A DNA stretch of 64,000 nucleotides from Ophiothrix spiculata (GCA_000969725.1 JXSR01S073467.1), one strand, 5' to 3'; shown: positions 1 to 13,905, numbered from the stretch's first letter. The notes: a model not told the origin generated them from the sequence alone. A program made the numbers and translations.

Positions 1-2465
1 CCCCCCCGGACGGTCAAAGCTGGTTACGCCCCTGCATCCAATCAATATTTTTTTCCCGTTGGGGAGGTTTTACACTAGCAAAAGAGCATTGCAAGCTCAG
101 TGGAATCAATTTTGACCTAGTATTGTACATTTTCCTGCGTAATTTGCATCGCTGTAAGAGCTAAAAGTGAGAACTGTATCCAATTCATACATTATTAATG
201 ACTCCAACAGGCTGGAAGCTACAAACATGGATTATCTTGTCAGTAAAACTGTCTTTGAGGGAATAAACAAATCAAATATAGAACATTTCAGGTTGCAGAA
301 TAAAGTAAGAATTTGGTCCAAATAAAAAATGATTCTAAAAATTCAACATAAGATAAAAAACAAATTCATGTGTTGGACACAAATTAAGAGTAGAATGGTT
401 GAAATTGGTGTTTTATCAGCACATGGTGTTTCTTAAAGTGTGTCGTAGACTTTTATGTTGGTGTAAAAATCTTGGCCATGACATTCTTACAGGGGCAATG
501 CTTTATCCAAAAAGAAAGAAAAAGGAAACACAGTTGTAGATAAAGTTAAAAACTTCAGAAATATTTCACATACCGATCACAAAATGTTATATGACTGTAA
601 CATATCATGCCAGTATATAACTGTTATGGGATATTTGTTTTATGAGACAGAAACAAACAGTAGAGCTTTGAGAATTTATTTTATTATAACTAAAGATATA
701 TCAGTCAAATTCCATTTGCATTTTTAAAAGTTAAAGAGAGACCAAAATGCAAGCTCATATTGCTCCCAATATCTCACATTACTAAATATTTGGAAGACCA
801 CATATTGACATTAGCAGTGATAGTGATGTTAAATGATCAGCCTGGTGCACAATTTCCACTTGCATTTAAACTGGGTATTAGAACCCCACTGCTACTAGTA
901 ATCTGAGCCTGCTTGATTTCCTAAGATAAATGTCCAATACACAAACGATTTAACCTATCTACTCCCGATAGCAAATACACGCCTTACACACAATAGCCTT
1001 CAACCTGCTATACACTGCTGTAGAGTTTATATATACATTTTTTCATATATTGACCCATTTCAAAGCTTTTCCAATATTTTGAGTGTAGATAAATAGACAG
1101 TCTAAACTTACATCCAGTTGAAATAGCAAACAAGCTGCCTCTAAGCACAATATGTTTAATGCACGTACTGTCGTCCTTTATGAAATAAATTTTCCTCTCA
1201 GATAACTACATAAATATAAATTTGAGACCTTGCACTTTTAGTAGAGAGCATTGGTAAATATCTCATGATCTCATATGCACTTTAATATTAACACAAATGC
1301 ATGTCTGCAGAGTAAAGTGAAATTCTGGTAACATGATATTCAAAGTCTAATCTCTTTGTCAACTATGTGCTGAATCGCCTGATTTTTCTACATAGCTCTT
1401 TTGAAAAATGATAAATTCATTTACCTTCCTTATGATACCAGGATATTTATTTTATGCTAGTCTGTTTTTTGTATTTTGCGCTTAGAATCATAAGTTAAGG
1501 ATAGACGGAGTATAGATTAAAAGATGTACTTTATGTTTCTTTCTAATGACTGTTACTTTTAAAATTGTGTTTGTTTAACTTTCAGAGGTTTTAATTTTTG
1601 AATTTCCTGCCTTTAAAGTTCACCTTTAATAAATGAATACTACTTAAGTTTGAACTTTACTGACTCTAACTATTATCTATAGAAGGCAGGTCGAAGCACA
1701 AGTTACCTTATCTTATTTTTTTTTTTTTTTTTTTAATTACACTTTAGAGGCGTGATCCTCACGGGTATACCCAACAGTGATAAACACTCTACAAGGGGTA
1801 CCCCTTACATTGACCAGAACGGGGTTGGGAACAATCAGGGGTAGAATACCCTACTCTTCACGATACTGATTGCAACTGCATGTACAGGTATGACTCTTCT
1901 GTACATGGGACCGACGGCTTTACGTCCCCTCCGAAGGACGACAATCTCTCATGAAATATTCACCCAACTCTAAATACTTCATGCAAGGGGCGGAGAAGAT
2001 CGAATATCTGACCCAATGCTCCCACCAAGTCAGACAAACATCTTAGCAAAGATTCCGAGATTCCACTCCAGCAAGGCAACCCTCACCGGGAATCGAACCC
2101 GGGACCAATGCGTGCCAGGCGAGATTGCTAACCACTACACTACGGCGCCCCTATGCTTATACTAGGAATAGCACTTTGTTCAGCAATACACATATTAATT
2201 ATTCCTATTATGAAAAGGTAAAAGATACAAATTAAGATTCTTAAATACTACTAGTTTCTGCTTTTGAAAAAAAAATAATTGAAAAGACAAAAGACATATG
2301 TACCATACACATCATGTTGTATGTTCAGCTTAAACCTTGTCCTACATTTCAAACCCAGAGGGTTATGAGCCTTTATGTTATATGCTATTTAATCAATCAT
2401 ATAATGTTGCTGCCTTATTTTATTAACTTCATCTATCCATGTCTGTGTAATAAATCATTAATTTA
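1..2465. repeat. Segmental duplication module A, copy 1
   Basis: This AT-rich non-coding stretch matches 34082-36935 in the same orientation and order. Shared landmarks include the segment near 60-260 (compare 34110-34290), the segment near 840-1130 (compare 35310-35610), and the segment near 2310-2465 (compare 36800-36935). Copy 1 is interrupted by a SINE at 1716-2155 that is absent from copy 2. Copy 2 in turn carries three insertions absent here. No conserved reading frame is visible. The left end is cut by the window. Confidence 0.85.
1716..2155 (-). mobile_element. tRNA-derived SINE with poly(A) tail
   Basis: On the minus strand the element begins with a tRNA-like head. Its A box is at 2132-2142 (complement reads TAGTGTAGTGG) and its B box at 2089-2099 (complement reads GGTTCGATTCC). 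The 5' half closely resembles eukaryotic tRNA-Val. A body of about 350 bp follows, including a GC-richer central part, and it ends in an A-tract seen as the T-run at 1716-1734. Imperfect 9-bp direct repeats flank it (1707-1715 and 2156-2164). The paralogous position near 36600 has the target sequence without the insert. The head has the Pol III promoter layout, but the body and poly(A) mark it as a SINE, not a tRNA gene. I cannot name the family. Confidence 0.88.
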
Positions 2466-3022
2466 CTCAATTTTACATTTTTCAAGTTTATTTTGTACCA
2501 TAACTTTTTAACAAAGTGCTTAAATTTGATAAATGTATACATTTCCAGAAAGAAATTTTCACAAGGAACATGATGGGGATGTATTTTAAGAAAAAAATGG
2601 CAGGAACACAGGCTATACCACTTATTATTTTCCTTCTGACACCCTGATCAGTTAGCTATTGAGAAGGCAAGTACAACCTTTATCAAACTACAAAAATCCT
2701 GAGCAATTTTGGATAAGTTTTCTGGGCTCAGCACGATATAACATCATCATTGACAGACAGCGGTTCACTGCCTTCCTTAGTTCTTCCACTAAGGTGATGA
2801 AATGTATAATGTATACTCTTTGCATGGTTCATCTTAAGGCATCTCAAGCACATGAATCTTTGCTGAAGAAAACTAAATTTCTCCATCAGTGGTGAAGCCT
2901 TGATCAACTTGCAGACAAAAGCATTAGTCAATTCTCTAGATAAGACAATTTTACAAATGATATCAGTCCATATATATTTAAATGACAATTATGCCGTGAT
3001 AAAACTGAAAAGAAACTATAAA
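2466..3022. other. AT-rich spacer, no feature seen
   Basis: This lies between modules A and D. Short ORFs on both strands overlap each other and have no recognisable motif. I see no repeat structure or gene. Confidence 0.5.
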
Positions 3023-5095
3023 TCCTTCACACACCACTTAACATCCACTGACATTGTACAAAATCCAAATAGAATCACTTTTCACTACAAAGCAAAGCAG
3101 AAATCAACCATACACATTTCATATATATTTGCAAAAAAATTGTAATCACAAGCTGTTTTACAATTACGTAGAATTCCACAACGAGCCAGGAACATTGAAA
3201 GCATTATAAGCATAACGAAACGCATTCTATTAAATATAATAAAGAGGAAATGCAAATGAGGGAAAAGCCTATGCAATCAATGTTAAACATCTGCCCTGGG
3301 GCTGGCACGGCTAATAGATCTATAATCATACCCTACAGCTGAACAATTTTGTCTCATGTATGATAACGTCAATAATGCAAGCCACATTATAAGTGAGTCA
3401 GTGACCCTAATTGTCAAGAGAAACAACATATATGTGCTATCCTTTAATATCGCACACATTGTTCATCACATACTTGTATCAGACATATTGTTTACTATGA
3501 ACATCAAATTGGTATTGACATAAAGATCAGATTGTATTAACTGATGCATCAAGGAGCATCAAGGACCCATGCAAAATATGAAAGTCTCTCCTGTTCAACA
3601 AGGATGGGATGGAATCGCTGTTGGTAAAATTCAGATCTGTTCTTACTAGAAACAGTTTGTCCGATTTTCAAAAATGTGGTGTGTTCCGATTCTTTTGAGG
3701 TACTATATCTCAGCTGAGTTTCAATACTTTTGTGAAAGTCCTTTGCAGATGTGGGTCCATATGGACCTCCTCCTCCTTGACTACCATAGGCATGTGGAGG
3801 ACCTTAACCACTTCAGAGTTACACATACATATATGGCAAAGTCTCGAGGGCACTATGTATTTCTTGTTTTTTTGATGTGATCAAACCAACCACTATTGGA
3901 ATATTGTTTAAAGCAAAACATTTCGCATTTGTACTGCCAGTTAAGAAGTCCTATTTTTGAGGGCTATGCAGTTGCAGTGTCAAAAGGAGCGTATTAGTTG
4001 AACATGTCTTGTATTTTTGGGCAATGTTATTAATTCCAAATTGCTAGATTCTACATTTTACATATCCTCATGTTAAATGTATAATACTATTTTCTGTTTT
4101 GGTAAACATGTACTCACATAGAAAGGGAAATGGTTCAAAACAAGGTCACTTTAGTATTCTCTACTGGATTCTTAAATCCAATTAATATTTCTCCAATACA
4201 ACAGCTTGAAGGTGTTTGCAAATAGTAATTCACGAACTTGAGTAGCATGAGGATGCAGAGGAGACAAAATGTTCCCAAAACCACATCAAAATGGCTGCAG
4301 GGTTAAATATGAAAACAAAACTACCATTTTGAATACAAAACAGTAGATCAGAGCAAACATACCTAGCTATCTGTGAATATGATATAGTCTACCTGATCTG
4401 CCTTGCAGCACAAAATCAGTGTTTATATCTTGTTCAGCTATTGCATGGTGTTATACTTGAGCATTATTTGAGAGACACTTTATTAACACTAGTTAGTTGA
4501 TTATTGTATTGTAATTATATACTAGCTACGCAAACTGAGCCATGAACAACTTTGCACTCTGAGTGGCTAACTAGTTAAAACGTGTGGATTCATGACAGGA
4601 ATTTTGATTTGATTTTGTATTAATCCACATCAATCTTGATTCATATCAAATATTCATATAGGATCATTATAAAATAATTATTAAATCATATGCCTCACTG
4701 ACGTTGAATAACACCGTTTATGTGAATGTGTGTTTGAAAATCTGCCATCAATGTATTAAGATGACACTGAAAGAAAATAAACCTTGCTGTGCTGATTCCA
4801 TCGCGAAGCATTGTGGGATAGCGCTTCAACCTCCTATGGTTAAATAACATTAAATGCAATGCTTGCACAACACCTAGAGGTGTTAAGACAAACTCAGACA
4901 ATACGCCACAGAAGTGACATGTCATAACTTATGTAATACAATGTTGCAGACAACGGTTTCAGCCACTGGCTCCAAGCAGAAATGGTGGTCATTTTTACCA
5001 CACGTTTAGTCTATAGATAGTAAATGCTATTATGCTTCTAGTAGTCTTGAACCCGAATGAAGCAAGAGCTAGCATTATAATACCAATATTTCCAT
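3023..5095. repeat. Tandem module D, copy 1
   Basis: This is the first of two adjacent copies of an approximately 2-kb unit; the second is 5263-7118. A third, partly degraded copy is at 37200-38620. Its last part (near 4150-4550) also recurs at 47770-48130 and 57125-57500. Copy 1 has about 190 extra bases near 4660-4850 compared with copy 2. Positions 4341-4657 are identical to 6551-6867, although surrounding sequence shows scattered differences. Short ORFs are not preserved between copies. Confidence 0.88.
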
Positions 5096-5262
5096 TCCTT
5101 ATACCAGACTGTTGTTTCTTTCAAAGCCATTTTCTCGAAATGTGTTCTTTACGGATACATCAGTGATGTGGCTAAAGATTTGTGTCAAATATCATCTCTT
5201 AGCATTGTTGTGGTAAGAACATCTTGTGACAAGCATATCAAGCTGAAATGTCAAGTGACTTG

Positions 5263-7118
5263 TACCTTCACACAGCACTTAATATCTACTGACATTGTAC
5301 AGGATCAAAAAAGAATCACTTTTCACTACAAAGCAGGGCAGAAATCAACCATACATTTCACAAAAATATTTGCCAAAAAAAATTGTTATCACAAGCTGTT
5401 TTACAATAACATAGAGTTCTACGATGAGCTTGGAACATTAAAAGCATTATAAGCATTCAAGAGGAAATGCAAATGAGGGAAAAGCCTATGCAATCAATGT
5501 TGAACATCCGCCCTGGGGCTAGCACCGCTAATAGATCTATAATCATACCCTACAGCTGAACAATTTCGTCTCATGTATGATAACGTCAACAATACAAGCC
5601 ACATTATAAGTGAGTCAGTGACCCTAATTGTCAAGAGAAACAACATATATGTGCTATCCTTTAATATCGCACACATCATCCATCACATACTTGTACCAGA
5701 CATATTGTTTACTATGAACATCAAATTGGTATTGACATCAAGATCATATGTATTAACTGATGCATCAAGGATCATCAAAGACCCATGTAAAATATGAAAG
5801 TCTCTTTTGTTCAACAGAGATGGGATGGAATCACTGTTGGTAAAATTCAGATCTGTTCTTACTAAAAACAGTTGGTCCGATTTTCAAAAATGTGGTTTGT
5901 TCTGATTCTTTTGAGGTACTATATCTCACCTAAGTTCAATACTTTTATGAAAGTCCCTTGCAGATGTGGTCCACATAGACCTCCTCCTCCTTGACTACCA
6001 ATGGGCATGTGGAGGACCTTAACCACTTCAGAGTTACACATAAACATATGGCAAAGTCTTGTAAGCACTATGTATTTCTTGTCTTTTTGATGGGATCAAA
6101 CCAACCACTATTGGAATATTGTATAATGCAAAACATTTCATATTTGTACTGCCAGTTAAGAAGTCCTATTTTTGAGGGCTATGCAGTTGCAGTGTCAAAA
6201 GGAGCGTATTAGTTGAACATGTCTTGTATTTTTGGGCAATGTTATTAATTCCAAATTGCTAGATTTTTACATATCCTCATGTTAAATGTATAATACTACT
6301 TTCTGTTTTGGTAAACATGTACTCACACAGAAAGGGAAATGGTTCAAAAAGAGGTCACTTTAGTATTCTCTACTGGCTTCTTAAATCCAATTAATATTTC
6401 TCCAATACTACAGCCTCAAGGTGTTTGCAAATAGTAATTCATGAACTTAAGTAGCATGAGGATGTAGAGGAGACAAAATGGTTCCCAAAACCACATCAAA
6501 ATGCCTGCAGGGTTAAATATGAAAACAAAACTACCATTATGAATACATAACAGTAGATCAGAGCAAACATACCTAGCTATCTGTGAATATGATATAGTCT
6601 ACCTGATCTGCCTTGCAGCACAAAATCAGTGTTTATATCTTGTTCAGCTATTGCATGGTGTTATACTTGAGCATTATTTGAGAGACACTTTATTAACACT
6701 AGTTAGTTGATTATTGTATTGTAATTATATACTAGCTACGCAAACTGAGCCATGAACAACTTTGCACTCTGAGTGGCTAACTAGTTAAAACGTGTGGATT
6801 CATGACAGGAATTTTGATTTGATTTTGTATTAATCCACATCAATCTTGATTCATATCAAATATTCATTACAGAAAAATAAATTCATTTAACACTGGTTAA
6901 ATAACATTAAATGCAATGCTTGCACAACACCAAGAGGTGTTATGAAAAACTCAAGACAATACGCAACGGAAATGACATGTCATAACTTATGCAACACAAT
7001 GTTGCAGAGGACGGTTCCAGTCACTGGCTCCAAGCAGAAATGGTGGGCATTTTTACCACATGTCTATATAGTCTAAAACCAAAATGAAGCAAAAGTTATC
7101 ATTATCATGCCAATATGT
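5263..7118. repeat. Tandem module D, copy 2
   Basis: This is a direct tandem copy of 3023-5095, offset by about 2.2 kb, with scattered substitutions and small indels. It contains the 317-bp tract 6551-6867 that is identical to 4341-4657. No coding signal is conserved with copy 1. Confidence 0.88.
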
Positions 7119-7844
7119 TTTGGAAAAGAGTCCCATTTCAGCTTAGAAGGTGAACGCAGTCATTACATTTTTGCAATTTGAAAAAAAAAAACGATCGCAC
7201 ATGTTGGGCTAATTATACAGAAATGACATTATTTATACAGTACTTCCACAGCATATTGATGCCAATCAATAGTATCCAATGAACTTTGCATTATACCAAG
7301 TGTCTATATCCTCCATTCACTCAATCACCCTGTTGTCAACCATGCACAATTTAATTGAGCTTAAAATGTGGAGGACAAGGTTTAATGAAAAGTAAAATCA
7401 AATGACTTTGTCCCATGCCAAACTGAATAGCGATTTTAATTTGACCTTGATGAGTTAAGGCATTATCTAGAAGTTCTGACTGGTATAAGCTACTGAAAAT
7501 ATTATGCAATAACACTCTTCTAAAAATCACTACTTTTGGAAGTTTAGCAGCTTCACCACTATCATTATTTATTGTACAAAATGATGGAAAAAGACATCAC
7601 TTTTTAGGTGCAAAGGATGTCAAACCTAAATATAAACCATAATTTGGATATCCTTATACTCTTGTGATATTTAGAACCACAAAAGGACTAACATAGGCAG
7701 GCAAATTTTGTGTGTTCTAAATGTTGTATTCCGTGTTCTTTTCCATGATAAAACTATTATGTGCATTTTCATGTCAATTGGCTGTCCAATTAGCGTGGGT
7801 CGTGCAAAAAAGCAATTGTACCCGGGAATTCTTTGGGATTATTT
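7119..7844. other. AT-rich spacer between modules D and C
   Basis: I see no gene, no clear repeat and no RNA signature here. Part of it shows weak resemblance to 57830-57960 (phrases about an Aᴛ-rich dinucleotide context around 7560-7640), which suggests an old shared origin with the 57-58 kb segment. Confidence 0.35.
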
Positions 7845-8437
7845 TCATTGTCATATGAGTTTCAGTCAAAATTTGAAATGTATGATGATATGTTTATTTA
7901 ATCTTTTGTATTGTTAAATAGTAGAAAAAACTTATTCAAATTTATTTTTTTAACATAAAAATTGCGTTTTCATTTTTTTATGTTTTCTTCTTCATTCCGT
8001 TGTTCTTTTCCATTTTCCGTATCGTTGAAAATTTCACAGCTTGGAAATATCTATGTCAAACAACCTTTAAGCTACCCAGCATTCCAAGACATTTGGAACA
8101 CCTTGTTGGGTTCTCATCTTCCTATCTAACCAGAGACCTTCATTTGGCTCATGTGAGCTGTTAAATTTTTTTTTTAAATTTCTATTAAGGTGACTTTCTT
8201 GCAGCAGTTGTCCCACAGGAGAATGACTATATTAAGTGTCAACTGAGGTACACCATATATCAGAACGTATTCTTGAAGTGAGCAAATAATATTATCTCAA
8301 CTGGCTCTTCAGTATCATCACATATGTGATTTAATTTATTCTGATGATTTGGAGAGGTACTTTTCCAATGCATTTGTCAAGATTTGTTTGCTGAAGAACA
8401 ACTGTGAGACTAAAAAACGTTCCCACGTAGATCCTAC
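7845..8437. repeat. Tandem module C, copy 1
   Basis: The unit is about 0.55-0.6 kb and repeats at 8438-8985. Shared landmarks include the segments at 8050-8150 (compare 8600-8700) and 8190-8280 (compare 8740-8830). Degraded counterparts lie near 40570-40756 and 58000-58142, just upstream of other module B copies. A sequence resembling a splice acceptor followed by an open frame occurs in both copies, but the frame is broken differently in each, so I do not call an exon. Confidence 0.8.
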
Positions 8438-8985
8438 ACCAATTTTCATTTGCCATATGAATTTCAGTCAAAGTTTCAAATGTATGATGGGCTGTTTATT
8501 TAATGCTTTGTATTGATTTTCCATTTTCTTCTTCATTTCCCTTGTTCTTTTCTGTTTTCTGTATTGAGGAACACTTTGAAGATTAGACTACCGCTGTTTG
8601 GAAATATCTACAGGAAACAACCTTTAAGCTACCCAGCACTTCAAGACATTTGGAACACTTTGTAGGGTTCTCATCTTCCTATCCAATCAGAAACCTTCAG
8701 TTGGCTCATGGAAAAACTTAAAATTGTGATAATTTCTATTTAGGTGACTTTCTTGCAGCAGTTGTCCCACAGGAGAATGACTGTATTAAATGTCAACTGA
8801 GGTACACCATATATCAGAACGTTTTCTTCAAGCGAGCAAATTATATTATCTCAACTGGCTCTTCAGTATCAACACATATGTGATTTAATTTATTCTGATG
8901 ATTTGGAGAGGTACTCTTCCAATGCATTTGTCAAGATTTGTTTGTTGAAGAACAACTGTGAGACTAGAAAAACGTTCCCAAGTAG
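8438..8985. repeat. Tandem module C, copy 2
   Basis: This is a direct repeat of 7845-8437 with scattered substitutions and indels. It leads directly into module B copy 1, the same order (C then B) seen at 40570-40757 and around 58000-59140. Confidence 0.8.
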
Positions 8986-9065
8986 TGTAGGATTCTACCG
9001 CTGGGAGATCAGTCATCCAACAAATGAAGCAGATATCATCGTACAAATACGCATCACTGAGTCTT

Positions 9066-12000
9066 TAATAATTGCAGAGCGGATGTAATATTAAATCACC
9101 ATGACATTTCTAACAAATCCGTTATTCATGCATCACCTTGTCAAACGTTAATACATTCAAGAAGACATCAAGAAGTGACTCAGTCACTGTATGCATATTG
9201 AAAGCTAATCGCAAACACAAGGACCAATCTCAAAAAGATTTACATTGTTTTGCAAAGGTCAAGTTTAAATAATTACACTCTTGTGCATTATATACAGTTT
9301 TTGTTATTTTCATGGAATTGAGAGTACTTTAAATTATCAACTTTCAGTAGTATTCAAACATAAAACTTTGCCTTATCATAGGGATTTAGTATTCTTGAGT
9401 TGCCTAGAATTACAAAGCACTGAGATGATTCTAAATTTGACATGATTTATTCATATTATCTCTTTATAAACTTAAGTCAAGCAGATTTAACTGCTCTTTT
9501 AAGTTAACAAAACATATTAATAACCTTTTACATCATAGGTAGGGAGCAAAAAATATTTACTAGCAGAGGAAGGAAGGATATGTATGTTGCAAGCAAAATT
9601 TTGCTATGACCCCTCCCTTAAATGACATCCTCTCCCTTAGAATTAACAATATGTTTAAGCATAAAAACATTATTTTTTTAGATGGAAAGTCCTTTGTTTG
9701 ATTCCTGCATAATTACTTCATTCATCCTTTGCTTCTTCTTTTAAGAGTTCATTTTGTCAATCTAATTTGAGTTATGAAGAAAAAAATGACTATTTCAAAT
9801 AAAACATTTAATTTCACACATCAGAATTCAGTACAACACATCTTATTTCTTAGGTCAAGCAAAAATGTTTATTATGACATTTAAAAGAAAGTACAGTGTT
9901 CCATCAATAATTCCCTACAAATTAGGTCTATAAACATTACTACGCATTATGTACCGACTGACAAACAAAAATATCAAAGCCTTATTCCTTATTCGAGTAA
10001 AGAGCAAAATATAAGGATATGATGAAAAAGAATGAATGCACCTTGCAGACAAAGAAACCAGTATTAATTAAATAGGGCTTACGGAAGAAAATGGAAGAAT
10101 ATGCATGAATGATAATCTCAGAAAAAACTCAAGGTTACCATTTGTTGTTATAGTACAGCAATAAGACATAGACATTTAACTCATGGGATGTGCAATAATT
10201 GATGACTAACAACAAATTAGCTACAAGCAAGGCACCTCGCCATTTTAATTTGGCGATAATTTCTCTCCTCCATTCTATTATTCAATCTTACATAATCAAG
10301 TCAGACCTTCATCACAATACATTCAGATGTGACTCACAATCACATTTAGCGAAGCTGAAAATCGCTATGGTTTTTTTAAACCATTTTGTAACACCTTTGT
10401 CTTAAAAATGTGGTATTCTTTGATCAGCTGTTCCTTTAAAGCAAGAAATAACAAGTAACCTTCACGATGAACAGCACTTTTGATAATTTTCTGGTAAGTA
10501 TTTATTCATAAAATTACCAATGCATAAGTAAAGAATTATTGATTGAGACTCTTTATTGATCAAAATTGAGATTTCAGAGGGTGACAACATTATATAAAAT
10601 ACATATGTGATGGTATTTGTTTAAATATTACAGACAAATGCTTGATGAGTAACTTTTTTACCTGATATTCACTGTTGGACTTAATTAATTGGTATTGAGG
10701 AATCTCATATGAGACGGTCCAACTCAAACGAACAATAAATGCAGCAAACTTCATTTAGCGCTACAGGTGAAAATACATGTCAAGGTCATAATTTGCATGT
10801 ATTGAGGTGTCATTTTCATCCTTATAGTATGGACTTTGCAAAAATTAAAAAAAAAGTGAAAATGACAAGAGGCTGTATTTATGGCTGGTCTGGGGTGGAC
10901 AGTCGCATATTGTTAATGTATTTAGATTTTGATGGTATTTGTTTTTAAATGGAAATATTACAATCAAATGCAAACACTGTCACATGATATTTGCCGTTGG
11001 AATAAATACAATAAGTTTTGATCAATATCATATTGCACATTAGATTATTTGAATAAGCAGCAGATTAATGCCTGGTAACGAGTAATATATCTTCAATCAA
11101 CAATGAGTATTGTATTATCAGCACCAAGTGCAAAATATACTCACATGTGTGGAATTGGCTTAAAATGTGTCGGAATTCATTTATGAAAGTGTCACAAATG
11201 TAATTTCTTCCAAAATAGGTTTTCCTTTGCTGGTAGTACCTAAACACTTTTAATTAACTTTAAAGTTGCTAAAAAAATGTTTCTCTAATAGCAATATAAA
11301 GGCTAAACTGCTATAATTCATACAATATTAAACACAATGTTATTTGTACGTCACAGCTATATCAGCACTGATATTGCAACATTTAAACAACCATACAAGC
11401 ATCTACCTTGACAACAATAAGAATAAATGACCTTGCTTACAACACATTGAAAAAAGCAGGGCTCAAACTCACAGCCTTTGAATTATGAGACGGACCATCT
11501 TATCCACACAACCACACTTGCTCTGTAATGTCTTTTTGACTTAAAATAGAATATTGAACTTGTCAGATATGTAATTTTCCCTAAAGAAGGTTTACCATTG
11601 GAGGTACACCTTTAATAAACCATGATAAATAACAATCTGATTTTTTACAATATTGGTGTCATTTTATTAAGCTGAAAGATTCCCTATTAATAAAAAGAAA
11701 AAACATATATTTGATCTTATTTAATTAATGCAACATTAATATCAACCATATTTGACTAACACATTCGTAACAAGCGGGTAACACCTCATCAAATTTGCAT
11801 CAGGAAGAGAAATTTTTTATGTATTTAAAAATAGTCACACTTCTTGGAAGAAATGTCATCATAATCATATCTAACCTGCCTGAGTAACTTGGCTAATCAA
11901 ATGTGTGATAAACACTAATCATGTGGTGTTAATTCTATTTTGATGACTTGTTTTTCTTAAATTCATTTTTAAATCAGCATCATCAACATTTTCATCACAA

Positions 12001-13310
12001 TATAGGCTAATTGATGGCAAACTAATAAAGGCTAATTGAATTCACAGGAAATATCGTATGTGAAGCAACACCATTATTTTCATAGTCATCCCAGTACATT
12101 GCAATATCTTACTAAAAACAAGATGACAGGATAAATGGTTAACCCCTGTTGTAAGCTTTCTATCGGCAGCACAGTTGAGATGCACACTTTAAAATGGTAC
12201 TATCACAATAATGACAATATTGTAAAGTCTCAAATATTGGGCACATTAAAGCAAAGTTGAGAATTTCAAAAAATATTGAAACTGACACCATATGGCTCTT
12301 AATTTGTCAGTAAGATCAAACACTTGTTCAATCTTGATGCGGAAAAAGCTGCCAATATTGAGACTGTACTTTATCCACACTCCTAATACTGATGATTTAA
12401 ACCTCTATTTAAAAAGCTTACAACTTGATGAGGCATCGATAATGTAACTATCACATAAAATGTCATGTCATAAAATCTGCTTGCATCACACCACCTACAA
12501 CTGTTAATTACCAAGATGTATGGAAAAGGTGACACAGGGTTCATTAATAATACTGAACTACCCTACAGCGTGTATTTAATTTAAAATTTTGATCTAAATT
12601 TAATCAGTATTTCACACTTATATCATATCATGGTATCTTCCCTGTCCTCAAATTGCAGTATCCAAAGCACATTTTTAACCAAAAGAATAACAAATTTGGC
12701 ATGAACTGACATGCCTACTTTAACCTCCCAAATTATCGAACTATACAAATGTAACGGTCTGTGGTATGATATCTATGAGCATACTTCTAATGGCCTACAC
12801 ACATGCATGTCCACAACCACTTAGAGATTAACATCTATGAGTTCAAGTCAATTGCAAATTATATCAAATTGTTAAAAGCATAACAAATCATATACAGTGA
12901 AATATTACCAAGAAACATGGAAATTGCCATCAATACTCCCTCATTTTATGTCCCCAAGTTTTCAGTTACTTTTTCTTGTCTATATTCCAACAAAATGCTA
13001 ACTCCCTCAGATCACTCTTTTCTTGACATTGGTGGTGTCCTTCTTACACGTGAATTAAGAATAATCACACATACTGTTCTCTTTATATTTAACCCAAAAT
13101 GTAAAATTAGAGAACAAAGAATCTGGGGCACATGATCTCTTACACATGAAAGCAGGAGCAGCTATGTGATTATGTAATTTATTATACATTTATGTACATG
13201 GATTGGAATAAGAACACATAACATGATCTTTTAAACATGAAACCAGGTGCAGATATAAAGAATGAGAGGATGGTTGGATATAACCCTCTCACACATATCT
13301 AAACACACAA
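9066..13310. repeat. Segmental duplication module B, copy 1 (diverged)
   Basis: This matches the starts of the three array units at 40757, 48895 and 59140. Clear landmarks are 9066-9180, 9870-10500, 12520-12720 and 13190-13310 (the last matches 45440-45540). It is the most diverged of the four copies. It also has a local duplication of a short segment (about 10600-10690 and 10925-11010). Most of the stretch equivalent to 43500-45440 is missing. No conserved reading frame is present. Confidence 0.75.
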
Positions 13311-13354
13311 ACCCTAAATACATGCCAACTAGGACCTGAACAAACTTTTATATA

Positions 13355-13596
13355 CCCAAGGATGTAAACATATATCAACGTTGATAAAAAGTTGAATTAA
13401 AGTTGATATTTTGGTTGATATTCTGTTGATATCAGGTTGAGATAGTTGAATTATAATTAAATTTCAGTTGAGAAAGTTGAATTTTGGATGATCATTGTTA
13501 CAAAATCAACTCATTTCTCAACTAAATATCAACGTTGAGAAGGTTGAGGAAGTTGAGGTCTCAACGTTGAATCAAAGTTGATTTGTGCCCTCTGGG
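13355..13596. mobile_element. Short element rich in TCAAC/GTTGA motifs
   Basis: This 242-bp segment is dense in the pentamer GTTGA and its complement TCAAC, in both orientations. Its ends form an imperfect inverted repeat: CCCAAGGATG on the left and, on the complement, CCCAGAGGGCAC on the right, each followed by the ATCAACGTTGAT-type motif. This looks like a small non-autonomous TIR element. No clear target-site duplication is visible, and the class is unassigned. Confidence 0.55.
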
Positions 13597-13905
13597 AAAG
13601 GTCATTATCACAAGTCATTGTTACCTAATAATGACAATGCAATTGTTTGTATAAAACTAGAAATCGTCTTATTAAATTGTGTCATGCTATTATTTATTTC
13701 TCAGCATGAGTCATTATCGGAACATATTGGAAGTACATGTATCTCAGTCTCTCATTCAATAAATTCAGTATTGATTATCCAAAGGTATACACAATTGAAT
13801 ATCAGTTGAGGATGTAGATGGTTGTTGAGTAGCAATGATAATGACAATGGGGAGAATCCAGTGTAATGACTCTATCAAGAGCCTTAAAGTATTGTGCATT
13901 ATCTA
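13597..13905. other. Spacer with a short segment shared with 24.4 kb
   Basis: Positions about 13608-13690 resemble 24408-24480. This suggests that module order after B1 is related to the 24-kb region. There is no gene. Confidence 0.4.

Noticed and set aside
8190-8280. Exon in module C (splice-like acceptor, open frame, donor-like end)
   Set aside because: The frame is broken differently in the two tandem copies and by an indel in the 58-kb relative.
10739-10948. 69-codon frame in module B copy 1
   Set aside because: It falls between the two halves of a local duplication and has no counterpart in other B copies.
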